Below, piece after piece: positions 19,179 through 29,057 of a stretch of DNA of 64,000 nt. This DNA is from JAICYJ01 sp963766445 (GTDB taxonomy: Bacteria; Actinomycetota; Thermoleophilia; Gaiellales; JAICJC01), in contig CAVXZW010000007.1 in the NCBI GenBank assembly GCA_963766445.1, positions 6,638 to 70,637 on the forward strand, written 5' to 3'. The position numbers were made by a program, and so were the translations under genes. The notes below the pieces were generated by a model, which had not been told where the DNA came from, ran no database searches, and saw only the letters and a program-made list of their open reading frames with translations. How positions within the stretch are numbered: the stretch's first letter is position 1; each line of letters starts with the position of its first letter.

Positions 19179-20609
19179 CTAGGGACAGTCGGCGCCGGCG
19201 CAGGTCCTGGCGGCCGCCAGCTGCCGATGCAAGGCGGCGATGCGCGGGCTCACCTGGCCCTGCGTTGCGGCGATCGTGCTGTGCAGCTCCCACGGATCGC
19301 GGGTGAGGTCGTAGTACTCGCGAAACGTGACGGCACCGCTTGCGGCGTAGTACTCGATGTACTGCCAGGTCGGTGACCGCAGCGATGCCCAGGTCGGCTG
19401 CCAGGCCCGCCTGTTGTCGCCGGGTTCGTGCCACTGCTCCAGCAGCACCTGCTGGTGGTGCATGGTGTCGTCGAAGATGTTCCGGCCGTCGAACAGCGGG
19501 GCGGGCGACGGAGTCACGCCGGCCGCGTTGAGCAGGGTGGGCGCCAGGTCGACGTTGGTGACCGGCCGCTTCCACACGGAACCGGCGGGGATGTGGCCGC
19601 TCCAGCGGATCATGGCGGGCACCTTCACCGACTCCGTGTAGGGCAGCCGCTTGCCGTACAGCTGATGCGCCCGAAACAGGAAACCGTTGTCGGACAGAAA
19701 CACGATGATGGTGTTCTGGAGCTCGTTCTGCGACTTCAGCTGCGCGATCACCCGCCCCACGATGTCGTCGGCCTGTCGCAGCATCCGCAGCTGCGCCAGC
19801 CAGGTCTTCGCCGGGAACCCGTACTTCGCATGCTCTGGGTAGCCGGGCCACTTGTCCGAGATGTTCCGCTCGCGCTCCGAGGGGGTCGGCTGGCGTACGC
19901 GCAGGGGAAGGTGCTTGTAGGGCGTCATGGGCGTGTAGGGGCCGTGCGGGACGGTCAGCGCCAGGTACCCGAACCACGGCTGCTGGTCGGATGACTCGGT
20001 ATCCGCGAGGTACCTGAGCGCCTGGTGCTCGATCAGCGGGTCGGCGTAGCGGGGGTAGTTGAAGAACTTGCCGTCCTGGTTGAAGTTCAGGCGGAGGTGC
20101 CTCCCGCCCCTGGTGACGGTGAACCGATCCCAGTCGGGAGGTTTGGGGCTACCCGGCGTGTACTGCCATCCATTCAGGAACTTGCCGCTGATCCAGGTCT
20201 GGTAACCCGCCTGGTGCAGGTAGTGCTGCAGCGTCGTGTTCATGTCGAGATGGAAGGTCGGCTCGCTGTTGCCCGTGACGTGGTTGTTGTGGTTCAGCTG
20301 ACCGGTCATGATCGACGACCGCGACGGGCAGCAGAGCGGGTCCGTGATGTAGAAGTTCGTGTACCGGCGCCCCTGATCGGCGATGTAGCGCAGGGTGTTG
20401 GGCATCACCTGCTTGGACATGGTGCCGATGCTCTGGTCGTCCGTGAGGATGATCAGGATGTTCGGCCGTCCGGCCGGCCGCCTGTGCGCCGTCGACTTGT
20501 TGCCCACGACCAGCAGCCCTACCGCCAGCGCGACGGCGACCAGCGCGACGTAGATCAGTGGACGGCGCTGTCGCCGCACGGGTGCTCCCTCGGTAGGACG
20601 GTGGTCCAC
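19179..20609 (-). CDS. Sulfatase (arylsulfatase family)
   Basis: 476 residues. One N-terminal membrane anchor (about 18-36), then a type I sulfatase domain: metal-binding TDDQ near 56-59, formylglycine signature CCPSRSSIMTG with the modified Cys94, HGPY, and SDNGF with the second metal site. It hydrolyses sulfate esters outside the cytoplasm and requires a formylglycine-generating enzyme, not found in the window. Substrate not deducible. Intact. Confidence 0.9.
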   Translation of the reverse strand: MDHRPTEGAPVRRQRRPLIYVALVAVALAVGLLVVGNKSTAHRRPAGRPNILIILTDDQSIGTMSKQVMPNTLRYIADQGRRYTNFYITDPLCCPSRSSIMTGQLNHNNHVTGNSEPTFHLDMNTTLQHYLHQAGYQTWISGKFLNGWQYTPGSPKPPDWDRFTVTRGGRHLRLNFNQDGKFFNYPRYADPLIEHQALRYLADTESSDQQPWFGYLALTVPHGPYTPMTPYKHLPLRVRQPTPSERERNISDKWPGYPEHAKYGFPAKTWLAQLRMLRQADDIVGRVIAQLKSQNELQNTIIVFLSDNGFLFRAHQLYGKRLPYTESVKVPAMIRWSGHIPAGSVWKRPVTNVDLAPTLLNAAGVTPSPAPLFDGRNIFDDTMHHQQVLLEQWHEPGDNRRAWQPTWASLRSPTWQYIEYYAASGAVTFREYYDLTRDPWELHSTIAATQGQVSPRIAALHRQLAAARTCAGADCP

Positions 20610-20757
20610 GAAGCATGCACCATGGCCGGACCATACACGCCGGTCGGGTCGAGGGAACCGCCCGCGGGAGCGCTGGAAGAACCGATCCGGCGCGATCTGC
20701 GAATGGGCTTTCGAAACCGGCGGCCTGGCCGCCAGCAGCCCTCAGAAAGGGGTCACG

Positions 20758-21547
20758 ATGACAGACATGATCGATCGGACGCTGACACGGGCGTCCCTAA
20801 TTCGAGGCGGCGCAGCCGCCGGTGTCGGGCTCGCCGTGGGTGGCCTCACGGGTGTGTCGCCGTCGTTCGCGTCGGGAGCCACCCAGGGCGACGTCGACAT
20901 CCTGATCGCCGCCGAGATCGCCGAGGCGCTGGCGGTCACGACCTACTCCAACATCATCTTCCACGCGCCGTTCTTCACGCGCCTGGAAGAGGACGACCAG
21001 GGGTATCTGCGGGCGGCACGCCAGGAGGAGATGTCGCACTACCTGCTGGAGAAGTCCGCAACCGGGAAGGACTCACCGTTCACCTCGTTCTTCTATCCGC
21101 ACCACATGTTCCACAACGCCCGCGTGACCCTGAACACGCTGGTCTCGCTGGAGGACGCGTTCATCGCCGCATACCTGGTCGGCGTCCGTAACTTCTCGAG
21201 TGCCGATCTGCGCGTGACGGCCGCCCGCATCATGGGCATCGAGAGCGACCACCGCACGCTGGCGCGTGTCGTCGCACCCGGCGTCGCGCGCAGGGATGGG
21301 GGCCCGATCGAGCGTGTGAAGGGCATCCAGGGCGTCGCCGAGTCGGTCGACCCACCCAACAACAACGGCTACGAGCGCACGCTCGCTGCTCACCGACATC
21401 AGCCAGGCCGTCGACGCGCTGCTCCCGTTCGTCGATGCCTCGGCCGCGGCCAAGGCCGGGTTCAACACCCAGAGGGCGTTCAAGTTCCATCCGTTCACGC
21501 CGCACCTGCCCACCGAGCTGGGCGCGTTCCACAGCTTCGCCGGTTGA
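20758..21547 (+). CDS. Ferritin-like domain protein, exported
   Basis: About 263 residues after repair. The N-terminus (MIDRTLTRASLIRGGAAAGVGLAVGGL) resembles a TAT/Sec-type export or anchor sequence. A four-helix ferritin-like domain follows with EIAEALAVTTYSNII, ARQEEMSHYLLE and IESDHRTLARV, which supply Glu and His ligands for a di-iron site. Such proteins are frequent in Thermoleophilia and their role is unknown. One frameshift near 21383 fits a CG lost from CGCGC. A strong hairpin follows. Confidence 0.8.
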
Positions 21548-21558
21548 CCCCAGACGGT

Positions 21559-21596
21559 GCCGCGGCACGGAGCCTGACACCGCTCCGTGCCGCGGC
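21559..21596. terminator. Bidirectional terminator hairpin
   Basis: Perfect 14-bp inverted repeat GCCGCGGCACGGAG / CTCCGTGCCGCGGC with a 10-nt loop. It sits between the convergent ferritin-like gene (stop 21547) and the NodB-like gene (stop 21619), the right place to end both transcripts. Confidence 0.7.
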
Positions 21597-21618
21597 CCGT
21601 CGATCGCTGGGGCCCGGG

Positions 21619-22872
21619 TCAGGGCAGCGGCGGCCGGTAGTTCGTCCGGCCCCAGGCGCGCGCGACCGTCTTTGGATCGGTCACGCTCACGCCTGACGGA
21701 ATCGCGTTCAGGATCCGCCGGTAGTCGTTCCAGCAGTACCGCTCCGCATCGTCCGTCCAGTGGTCCTGCCAGTTACGCGCGTTGCAGCGCCAGTGACCCT
21801 TGCGGTCGCCGGTCACGAACACGTAGCTCTGCAGCGTCAGCCACTGGTTCGGCGCCAGCCGTTGCAGCGTCTGGATCAACGCGACCGGCGAGTGGTAGGT
21901 GGTCGCGGTTGCAGCTTCGAGCACGGCAGAGCCGGATCATTGCAGCGGCCGCCGCCGATCCCGGTGGTTCGTTGCCAGTGGGGAAATGCCATCGCCTCAG
22001 CCCGGGGGGTGGGGCCGCCCGCGTAGCGCCTGCCGAATGCAAAGCACCTGGAGACGACGTCGGTCTCGACCTCCGCGCTCCACTTGTTGTCCGGATAGGC
22101 GAACAGTCCGTCGCCGCTCCAGTGCCCGTGGCGCTCGAGATCGAGCAGGCTGCCGCAGGTCTCCGACCACTGCTGCTTCGGCGTCATCGAGGCGAGATTG
22201 GTCGCGAACGTGCGGCCGTGCGACACGAACTTCCAGCCGTAGCGGTCGCGCAGCCGTGCCAGATCGGCCCACGACGCCGTCAGTGTCCGTTTGTAGTGCA
22301 CGCAGGCGCGGGCCGTGGCCCGGGTGATGCCGGTCTCGACCGACCCGATGGCAGCGATGCCGCGGCGCGCCAGCTCAGGTGCCACCTGCGTGACCAGGTT
22401 GACGGAGCCCGGTGCGGTCGGGCCGGCAGTCTGGGGCGTTCATGATCTCCGACCGTGAGAACAACAGGGTCAGGAACGGCGTCGCGGGGGACGGACGCTG
22501 GACGGCGTCGGCGTCGAACACCAGGCGAAACCGTGAGTGCCCGCTGGCCGCGCGCACCCGCAGCCGGTAGCGGCCGGGCCGGGCCGAGCGCAGCACCAGG
22601 TGCTTGGGGTGGGCACGGCTGATGGCCCGCGCCAGCGGCACCCACGTGCCGCTGCGGGTGCGCCTGGCCAGGTACAGCCGCAGGTCGGCGCTCGCGTTCA
22701 GCCAGTGCAGCGTGGCCGTGATGTCCTGCGTGCGCTGGGTGTGGAACACGGTATCGGCCCGGCGCGGTGCGAGGACGGCGGTGGAGTCGACACGGCCCGT
22801 TGTCGTCTGCGCCTGGGCGATGCCGGTCCATGCACAGAACAGAACGAGCGCCGCGGCCAACGTGCGTCTCAT
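21619..22872 (-). CDS. Secreted PPC + NodB-like (polysaccharide-deacetylase-fold) protein
   Basis: About 417 residues from the ATG at 22872: signal peptide (1-22), a beta-sandwich resembling a pre-peptidase C-terminal domain (about 25-135, ending GRYRLRVRAASGHSRFRLVF), then a domain with the order of motifs of NodB folds: TLLFSRSE, GWKFVSHGRT, ETCGSL, HGH, LFAYPDN, CFAFGRRY, GGRCND, ALPC. The classical TFDDG catalytic motif is absent. The last part shares its layout with the right-edge protein at 62513. Two frameshifts (near 22423 and 21912) fit loss of CG or CGCG. Function unknown, extracellular. Confidence 0.65.
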
Positions 22873-22977
22873 GCCTTCTCCTGGGTTTAGCTGTTCGAGC
22901 GGGGACACGGAGCGGCCCGCCACGGATATCCACCCGACGCTAGCAAGACCGCGCGCGCCGGTAAACGGTAAACATCG

Positions 22978-23709
22978 CTATTTCCGGGAATCCCGTTCGC
23001 GGGCCATCAGCTGCTCGAGTCGCCGGGCCATCCGCGGCCCCGCGGCCGAGTCCTCGTGTTTGAAGTAGCAGTAGACGTCGCTGCCCTCGTCCAGCGCCGC
23101 CTGGATCCGCCCAGCCCACATGCCCAGCTCGGAGTCGCTGTAGGCCGCGCGTCGCAGGCGCAGGTACCCGAACGGCTGCCAGACCAGCTCGTCGTCGCCG
23201 GCAGCGGCGTCATCCGTGTCGGCAACACAGCGCGCGATCTGCCGTTCGGCCAGGAACGGCCAGGCGCCACGCCAGCTGGCGTGGCGGAACTCCATCACCG
23301 CCGCGATCCCCGGCGGGAGCCCGTCGGCGAACGCCGCCAGCAGCGGCTCGTCGTACTCCACGGTCGGCGGGCACTGGAACAGCACCGGTCCCATCCGGTC
23401 GCCGAGCACGGCCGCCTCGTTCATGAACGCGCGCACCTCGCCCGCCACGTCGCGCAGCCGTCGCACGTGCGTGATCCGCTGATTGGCCTTGAGGGTGAAC
23501 CGGAACCCCTCCGGCGTCTGCTGGAGCCACGAGGTGAGCACCTTCTGCGACGGAAACTTGCGGAACGTGTAGTTGATCTCGACCGACCGAAACAGCGTTG
23601 CGTAGTACGACAACATGCGCGAGGCGGGCAGACCCTCCGGGTAGAAGACGCCGTGGCGCCACTCGTCGTACCCGAACCCGGAGGTGCCGAGGTAGAGCGT
23701 TCCGGCCAT
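22978..23709 (-). CDS. DUF72 (YecE-like) protein, second copy
   Basis: 243 residues from the ATG at 23709 (further ATGs at 23718 and 23721). DUF72 features: LGTSGFGYDEWRHGVFYP, VEINYTFRKFPSQ, FTLKANQRITH, LFQCPPTVEYD, MEFRHASW, CYFKHEDSA. It belongs to a different subgroup from the copy at 11355-12263. Divergent from the alpha/beta hydrolase with a 20-bp gap. Role unknown. Confidence 0.85.
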   Translation of the reverse strand: MAGTLYLGTSGFGYDEWRHGVFYPEGLPASRMLSYYATLFRSVEINYTFRKFPSQKVLTSWLQQTPEGFRFTLKANQRITHVRRLRDVAGEVRAFMNEAAVLGDRMGPVLFQCPPTVEYDEPLLAAFADGLPPGIAAVMEFRHASWRGAWPFLAERQIARCVADTDDAAAGDDELVWQPFGYLRLRRAAYSDSELGMWAGRIQAALDEGSDVYCYFKHEDSAAGPRMARRLEQLMARERDSRK

Positions 23710-23729
23710 GGCTGGCATCATCCCACCCC

Positions 23730-24374
23730 GTGGCCGCCGATCACGATCATGAGCTGACGCTGCACCCGGCCGGAGCGACGGCGATGCTGGTGCTCGGGCA
23801 CGGCGCCGGATCGTCGATGACATCGCCGTTCCTGACCGGCTTCAGCGAGCAGATCGCCGAGCTGGGCGTGGCCACGCACCGCTTCGACTTCCCCTACATG
23901 CGGGCCGGTCGCCGGGCGCCCGACCGCGCGCCGGTGCTGATCGAGGCCTACCGGGAGGCGTGGTCGCGGGCGGTCGAGCTGGCGGCGGGGCTGCCGGTGT
24001 TGGCCGGCGGGCGCTCGATGGGCGGTCGCATCGCGTCGATGGCCGCAGCCGAGGGCATGCCTGCCGCAGGGCTCGTGTTCCTGGCCTACCCGTTGCATCC
24101 GCCCGGCCGGCCCGAGAAGATCCGCGACGCGCACCTGTACGGCCTGCAGATGCCGATGCTGTTCCTCCAGGGCACCCGCGACAGCTTCGCGCAGCCGGCG
24201 TTGCTGGCGGGCGTGCTCGATCGCCTGGGCTCGCGTGCCCAGCTCGTCTCGATCGAGGGCGGCGACCACTCGTTCGCCCGGGCCGGGGCCAGCCGCGACG
24301 GGCGCCGCGTCGGAGCTTCGCTGGCGCCGTTCGCGGCCGCCTTCGTGGAGCGCGTGGTGGCCGGCTCGGGCTGA
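23730..24374 (+). CDS. Alpha/beta hydrolase (KANL3/TEX30-like)
   Basis: 214 residues from the GTG at 23730. LGHGAGSSM (oxyanion region), nucleophile elbow GGRSMGGR with Ser, LFLQGTRDSF with the acidic residue, and GGDHSF with the catalytic His. Small cytosolic hydrolases of this group have no settled substrate. It lies 45 bp upstream of the first MttB gene and may share its transcript. Confidence 0.8.
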   Translation: MAADHDHELTLHPAGATAMLVLGHGAGSSMTSPFLTGFSEQIAELGVATHRFDFPYMRAGRRAPDRAPVLIEAYREAWSRAVELAAGLPVLAGGRSMGGRIASMAAAEGMPAAGLVFLAYPLHPPGRPEKIRDAHLYGLQMPMLFLQGTRDSFAQPALLAGVLDRLGSRAQLVSIEGGDHSFARAGASRDGRRVGASLAPFAAAFVERVVAGSG

Positions 24375-24419
24375 CGGCTACCGCGCGGGCGCTCTCCAGG
24401 GCTGCGGTACAGTCGCCGC

Positions 24420-25864
24420 ATGTTCAGCCTCGACACCGGTCGCGACGTGCTCACTCCAGACCAGCTGGATCAGGTGCACGAGCGGGCAATGACGGTGCTC
24501 GAGGAGATCGGCACCGACGTGCGCCACCCGGCCGCGCTCGAGATGCTGGCCGGACTCGGGCAGAGGATCGACGGCGAGCGTGTCCACTGGGATCGCGAGT
24601 TCGTGATGGAGATGCTCGTCAGGGCGCCGCATGCGTTCACGCTGCGGGGTCGCAACCCCGAGCGGGCGGTGCGGCTGGGCGACTCGAAGCCGGTGCTGAC
24701 GCCGGTGGGCGGCTCGCCCTTCTGCTCCGACCTCGAGCGCGGACGCCGGGACGGCACCTACGCCGACCACGTCGAGCTGATCAAGATGGCGCAGGCCGCC
24801 GACCTGATCACGTGCAACCAGAGCGGCACCGTCGAGGCCGGCGATCTCGACGAGAACAGCCGGCACATGGACATGGACTACTCGGTGCTGCGGTACTCCG
24901 ACAAGCCGCACGTCTGTTACGGCACCTCCGGGCCGAAGGCGCGGGACGCCGTCGCCCTGGCGGCGATCGCCTGCGGCGGCCGCGAGGCGATCGAGCAGAC
25001 GCCGGCGCTGATGGGGATCGTCAACCCCAACAGCCCTCTGGTCTGGGACTTCCTGATGGTGGATGCGTTGTCGGAATGGGCATCGGCAGGGCAGCCCGTG
25101 GTGATCACGCCGTTCCTGCTGGCCGGGGCGACGGCGCCGATCACGATCGCCTCCGGGCTGGTGCTGAAGGTCGCCGAGGCGTTGTCGGGCGTGGCACTGG
25201 TGCAGGCGATCCGGCCCGGAACGCCCGCCCTGTTCGGATCGTTCTTCACCGCCGTGGACATGCGCACCGGCGGCCCCGCCTTCGGCACGCCCGAGTCGGT
25301 GCTGGGGACGCTTGCCGGAGGCCAGCTGGCGCGGCGGTACGGCCTGCCCTATCGGGGCGGCGGCGGCCTCTGCTCGTCGAACTCGCTCGACATGGCGTCT
25401 GCGGCCGAGACGGCCATGACGCTGTGGGCGACGATGCTGTCCGGCTCGCACCTGGTGATGCACGCCGCCGGCTGGCTCGAGGGCGGCCTGACGGCCTCGT
25501 ACGAGAAGTTCGTGATCGACCTCGAGATGCTGCGGATGTTCGCGATGATCGACGAGGGCATCGATACCAGCGAGGAGCGGTTCGCCATCGAACGATGCGG
25601 GAGGAAGGGCCGGGCGGGATGTTCCTGGCCGCCGACCACACGCTCGCCCACTTCCGCGAGTGGATGTTCATGAGCCCGCTGTTCCGCTCGCAGGCATACG
25701 TGACCTGGCAGAAGCAGGGCTCGGCCACCACCGCCACGCTGGCCACGGTCGAGTGGAAGAAGCTGCTCGAAAGCTACGAGGATCCCGGCATCGACCCGGC
25801 CGTCGACGAGGAGCTGCAGGAGTACATGCAGCGGCGCCGGGCCGAGATCGAGGCAGCCCTCTGA
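24420..25864 (+). CDS. MttB-family trimethylamine/betaine methyltransferase (copy 1)
   Basis: About 482 codons, full length for the MttB superfamily (TIM barrel). Seen: CNQSGTVEAGDLDENSRHMDMDY, GTSGPKARDA, GIVNPNSPLVWD, VITPFLLAGATAPIT, FGSFFTAVDMRTGGPAFGTPES, HAAGWLEGGL. No in-frame UAG before the break, so this is a non-pyrrolysine member like the glycine betaine enzyme MtgB. It would move a methyl group from a quaternary amine to a Co(I) corrinoid protein. One frameshift near 25592, consistent with lost CGCG. It overlaps the start of the TMADH-like gene by one base. Substrate inferred. Confidence 0.85.
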
Positions 25865-28203
25865 TGGCCCGGGAGCAGCGTCACGACATCCTGTTCGAGC
25901 CGGTCCGGATCGGGCCGAAGACGCTGCGCAACCGGTTCTACCAGGTACCTCACTGCACCGGCTTCGGGGTCGAGAAACCGTGGACGCAGGCAGCGTTCCG
26001 CGGGATGAAGGCGGAGGGCGGCTGGGCTGCGGTCTGCACCGAATACTGCTCGATCAGCCCGGAGTCCGACGAGACGCCCTACGTGTCGGCTCGGCTGTGG
26101 GATGACGAGGACATGCGGGCACTTCAGATGATGACCGACCGCGCGCACGAACACGGCGCGCTGGCCGGGGTCGAGTTGTGGCACGGCGGCGTCTACGCCG
26201 AGGGCCGCGAGTCGCGGCTTCCGCAGCTGGCGCCGTCGCAGATCAGCAGCGACCTGGACAGCGTGGTGGTGCCAAAGACGATGGAGCTGGCCGACATCCG
26301 GCGAGCGCAGGCGGAGTGGGTCGCGGCCGCGAAGCGGGCACGCGGCGCCGGGTTCGACATCATCTACGTGTACGGGTCGCACACCTACCTGCCCACGCAG
26401 TTCCTTTCGCCCGTGTACAACCGGCGCACCGACGCCTACGGCGGCAGCTTCGAGAACCGTGCGCGGTTCTGGCTGGAGGCGATCGAGCTGGTCAAGGAGG
26501 CGGTCGGCGACGATGTGGCGATCGCGGTGCGGATCGCCGCCGACACGCTGGAGCTGTCAGGGGTGCCGATCGAGGAGGGGCTCGAGTTCATCCGCGCGGC
26601 CGACCCGATGGTCGACCTGTGGGACGTGGTGATCGGCTCGATGTGGGGGCCGGGGCGGCTGGACTCGGGCCCGTCGCGGTTCTTCGACCAGGGCTACCAG
26701 ATGACCTGGTCGGGCCGTGCCCGCGAGGCGACCGAGAAGCCGATCGTGGTGGTGGGCAGGTTCACCGACCCCGACCGGATGGCCAACCTGGTCAGAGGCG
26801 GCACCGTCGATCTGATCGGCGCGGCGCGGCCGTCGATCTCGGATCCGTTCCTGCCGGAGAAGATCGAGCAGGGCCGCTACGACGAGATCCGGGAGTGCAT
26901 CGGCTGCAATGCCTGCTACTCGCGGTCGATCTGGGGCCGGCATCTGGGCTGCACCCAGAACGCCACGGCAGGCGAGGAGTACCGGCGTGGGTGGCATCCG
27001 GAGCGGTTCGACCGCGCCGCGAACGCCGACCGGGCGGTGCTGGTGGTGGGTGCCGGACCGGCCGGCATGGAGTGCGCCACGGTGCTCGGCAAGCGCGGCA
27101 TGGAGATGGTGCACCTGGTGGACGGGGCCGACGACATCGGCGGCTGCATGAGCTGGGTCACGCGCATGCCCGGCCTCGGGACGTGGGGCCACGTGGTCGA
27201 CTACCGGCGGGCACAGATGGACCGGCTGAACAACGTCTCGCTGGGACTTGGCACCCGGCTGTCGGCGGCCGACGTGCTCGACTACGGCGCCCAGATCGTG
27301 GTCGTGGCGACCGGTTCGCACTGGGCCGGTAACGGCATCAGCGGCGTCACGCGGCTGCCGATCCCCGGCGCAGATTCCACGCTGCCGCATGTGCTGACGC
27401 CGGAACAGGTGATGGTCGAGGGCAAGCGGCCACCCGGCAGCCGGGTGGCCGTTGTCGACTACGAGGGCTACTTCGTCGGTTCGGCGTTGGCCGAGCAGCT
27501 GCGCAGCGACGGGTACGAGGTCGAGTTCGTGACCAGCCACGAAGCGGTCGCGCCCTACTGCGATCAGACGCTCGAGGGCCGGCCGGTGCGGGAGCGGCTG
27601 AACGCGCTGCGGGTGCCGGTGCACCGGGCGGTGGTGGTCGACCGGATCGACGAGGGCGGGATCGACATGGTCGGCGAGTTCCAGGCGACGTCGCGGCTGG
27701 CGGTGGACGGCGTGGTGCTGGTCACGCAGCGGCTCTCGGACGAGGCCCTGTACCGCGAGCTGGCGGGCGACGCTGCCGCGCTCGAGGCGGCCGGGATCGA
27801 GGCGATCTACCGGATCGGCGACTGCGTCGCGCCGCGCCTGATCGCGGACGCGATCTTCGACGGCCACCGCCTGGCCAGGGAGATCGACTCGCCAGACCCG
27901 GAGCGGCCGTTGCCCTACCTGCGCGAGCGTCCGCTGATGGCGGGAACGCCCGGCCGGCTGACCCGTCACGGACTTGTCACGGTCTCGCAACGCCCCGGCC
28001 GGCCGGGGAGGTGTCAAACACCGAAACGGCGGCCGTTGCGGAGGTGGGGAGTCGCCGTGGCGAACGTGACCGGTCTGTGGCAGGTGCGCCGGTGGGTGTC
28101 ACGGGCGGCGTGGCGTGGCCGCGACGGTGGCGTGGTGTTCCATGTGCCCCTAGGTTGCGAAGCGGGGCATTACGTGCGCAACGGATCGGTCACGGCGGGG
28201 TGA
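25864..28203 (+). CDS. Trimethylamine dehydrogenase-like FMN/4Fe-4S flavoprotein
   Basis: 779 codons; known TMADH is about 730. The protein aligns by eye along its length with TMADH/dimethylamine dehydrogenase. Cys31 in FYQVPHCTGFG matches the covalent 6-S-cysteinyl-FMN Cys, Tyr61 the substrate-bowl Tyr60, and the Trp in VDLWDVVIGS Trp264. The third bowl Trp (355) appears to be Ser in CYSRSIWG. The 4Fe-4S ligands are C-x2-C-x2-C-x11-C (CIGCNAC...GC). An FAD/ADP domain follows (VVGAGPAGMEC). It oxidatively demethylates a tertiary amine to formaldehyde, normally feeding ETF. The last ~60 codons look non-coding; the true stop may lie near 27960. Confidence 0.85.
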   Translation: MAREQRHDILFEPVRIGPKTLRNRFYQVPHCTGFGVEKPWTQAAFRGMKAEGGWAAVCTEYCSISPESDETPYVSARLWDDEDMRALQMMTDRAHEHGALAGVELWHGGVYAEGRESRLPQLAPSQISSDLDSVVVPKTMELADIRRAQAEWVAAAKRARGAGFDIIYVYGSHTYLPTQFLSPVYNRRTDAYGGSFENRARFWLEAIELVKEAVGDDVAIAVRIAADTLELSGVPIEEGLEFIRAADPMVDLWDVVIGSMWGPGRLDSGPSRFFDQGYQMTWSGRAREATEKPIVVVGRFTDPDRMANLVRGGTVDLIGAARPSISDPFLPEKIEQGRYDEIRECIGCNACYSRSIWGRHLGCTQNATAGEEYRRGWHPERFDRAANADRAVLVVGAGPAGMECATVLGKRGMEMVHLVDGADDIGGCMSWVTRMPGLGTWGHVVDYRRAQMDRLNNVSLGLGTRLSAADVLDYGAQIVVVATGSHWAGNGISGVTRLPIPGADSTLPHVLTPEQVMVEGKRPPGSRVAVVDYEGYFVGSALAEQLRSDGYEVEFVTSHEAVAPYCDQTLEGRPVRERLNALRVPVHRAVVVDRIDEGGIDMVGEFQATSRLAVDGVVLVTQRLSDEALYRELAGDAAALEAAGIEAIYRIGDCVAPRLIADAIFDGHRLAREIDSPDPERPLPYLRERPLMAGTPGRLTRHGLVTVSQRPGRPGRCQTPKRRPLRRWGVAVANVTGLWQVRRWVSRAAWRGRDGGVVFHVPLGCEAGHYVRNGSVTAG

Positions 28204-28205
28204 CG

Positions 28206-29024
28206 TCAGCCGGCGGGAGTGATGCCGAGCCGGATCGTGTAGCCGATCAGCATCGGTCGCGGCTCGGGCAGCCGTTCCCGGGCGATGCGAATCAGCGCGT
28301 CCATCGTCTCCTCCAGCTCGGGCGCGCGGCCTTCGAAGATCGCGGTCGGGCCTCCCAGCGAGTGCGCGAGGTCGATCACCGCTTCCGCGTCGGCCGTCGT
28401 CTCGGCGTGGCAGTGCACCTCGCGCGCGAATGCGAACAGCCCGCTCTCGCGCAGCCGGGCCACATGCTCGTGCTTCGGCCACTGCGACGCCCCGGCGTGG
28501 ATGCCAAGCCGCTCCCGCGCCGCCCAGCGCACGTCGATCACCGCCGCGAAGGCCGCGTCGACCTGCGGCTCGATCACCGGGACGATGTCGTAGTCGTATG
28601 CGCCGAACACGCCGCCGGGACGGAGCACCCGCGCCACCTCCGGCAGCACCGCGGCCGGGTCCATCCAGTGGAACGACTGCGCGCAGGTGACGATGTCGGC
28701 CGAGCCGGCCTCGAGGCCGGTCGCGTCGGCGTATGCCTCCACGAACGTGACGTTGGCGACGGAGGTCGTCGACCGTGCCTGGGTCAGCATCGCCGGGTTC
28801 GCCTCCACGCCGACCACCCTGTCCGCGCGGTCCGCCCAGGCGCGGCTCGAGAGCCCCGTGCCGCTGCCGAGGTCGACCACCAGCTGCGGCCGGCCGCCCG
28901 CGCAGCGTGCGAGCACGTCGAGCACGACCGCCGGAGGGCTGGGGCGGGCGCCGTCGTAGTGGTCGGCGAACCCCTCGTTCGCGTATCCCGAGCGCCCGAT
29001 CAGATCGCGCGAGAACGTGCTCAC
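28206..29024 (-). CDS. Class I SAM-dependent methyltransferase
   Basis: 272 residues from the GTG at 29024. Rossmann-type methyltransferase: motif I VVDLGSGTGLSSR, acidic VVGVEANPAML, then ADIVTCAQSFHWMD (motif IV region) and VLRPGGVFGAYDYD. Methyl acceptor unknown. It is convergent with the TMADH-like gene and divergent from the small gene at 29058 (33-bp gap), inside the demethylation locus. Confidence 0.85.
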   Translation of the reverse strand: MSTFSRDLIGRSGYANEGFADHYDGARPSPPAVVLDVLARCAGGRPQLVVDLGSGTGLSSRAWADRADRVVGVEANPAMLTQARSTTSVANVTFVEAYADATGLEAGSADIVTCAQSFHWMDPAAVLPEVARVLRPGGVFGAYDYDIVPVIEPQVDAAFAAVIDVRWAARERLGIHAGASQWPKHEHVARLRESGLFAFAREVHCHAETTADAEAVIDLAHSLGGPTAIFEGRAPELEETMDALIRIARERLPEPRPMLIGYTIRLGITPAG

Positions 29025-29057
29025 GCCTCAATGCTAGACGGCCACTAGGATCCGGTG

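Noticed and set aside
20025..21191. 388-codon plus-strand frame across the sulfatase and ferritin-like genes
   Set aside because: Half is antisense of the sulfatase and half is out of frame with the ferritin-like gene; no domain.
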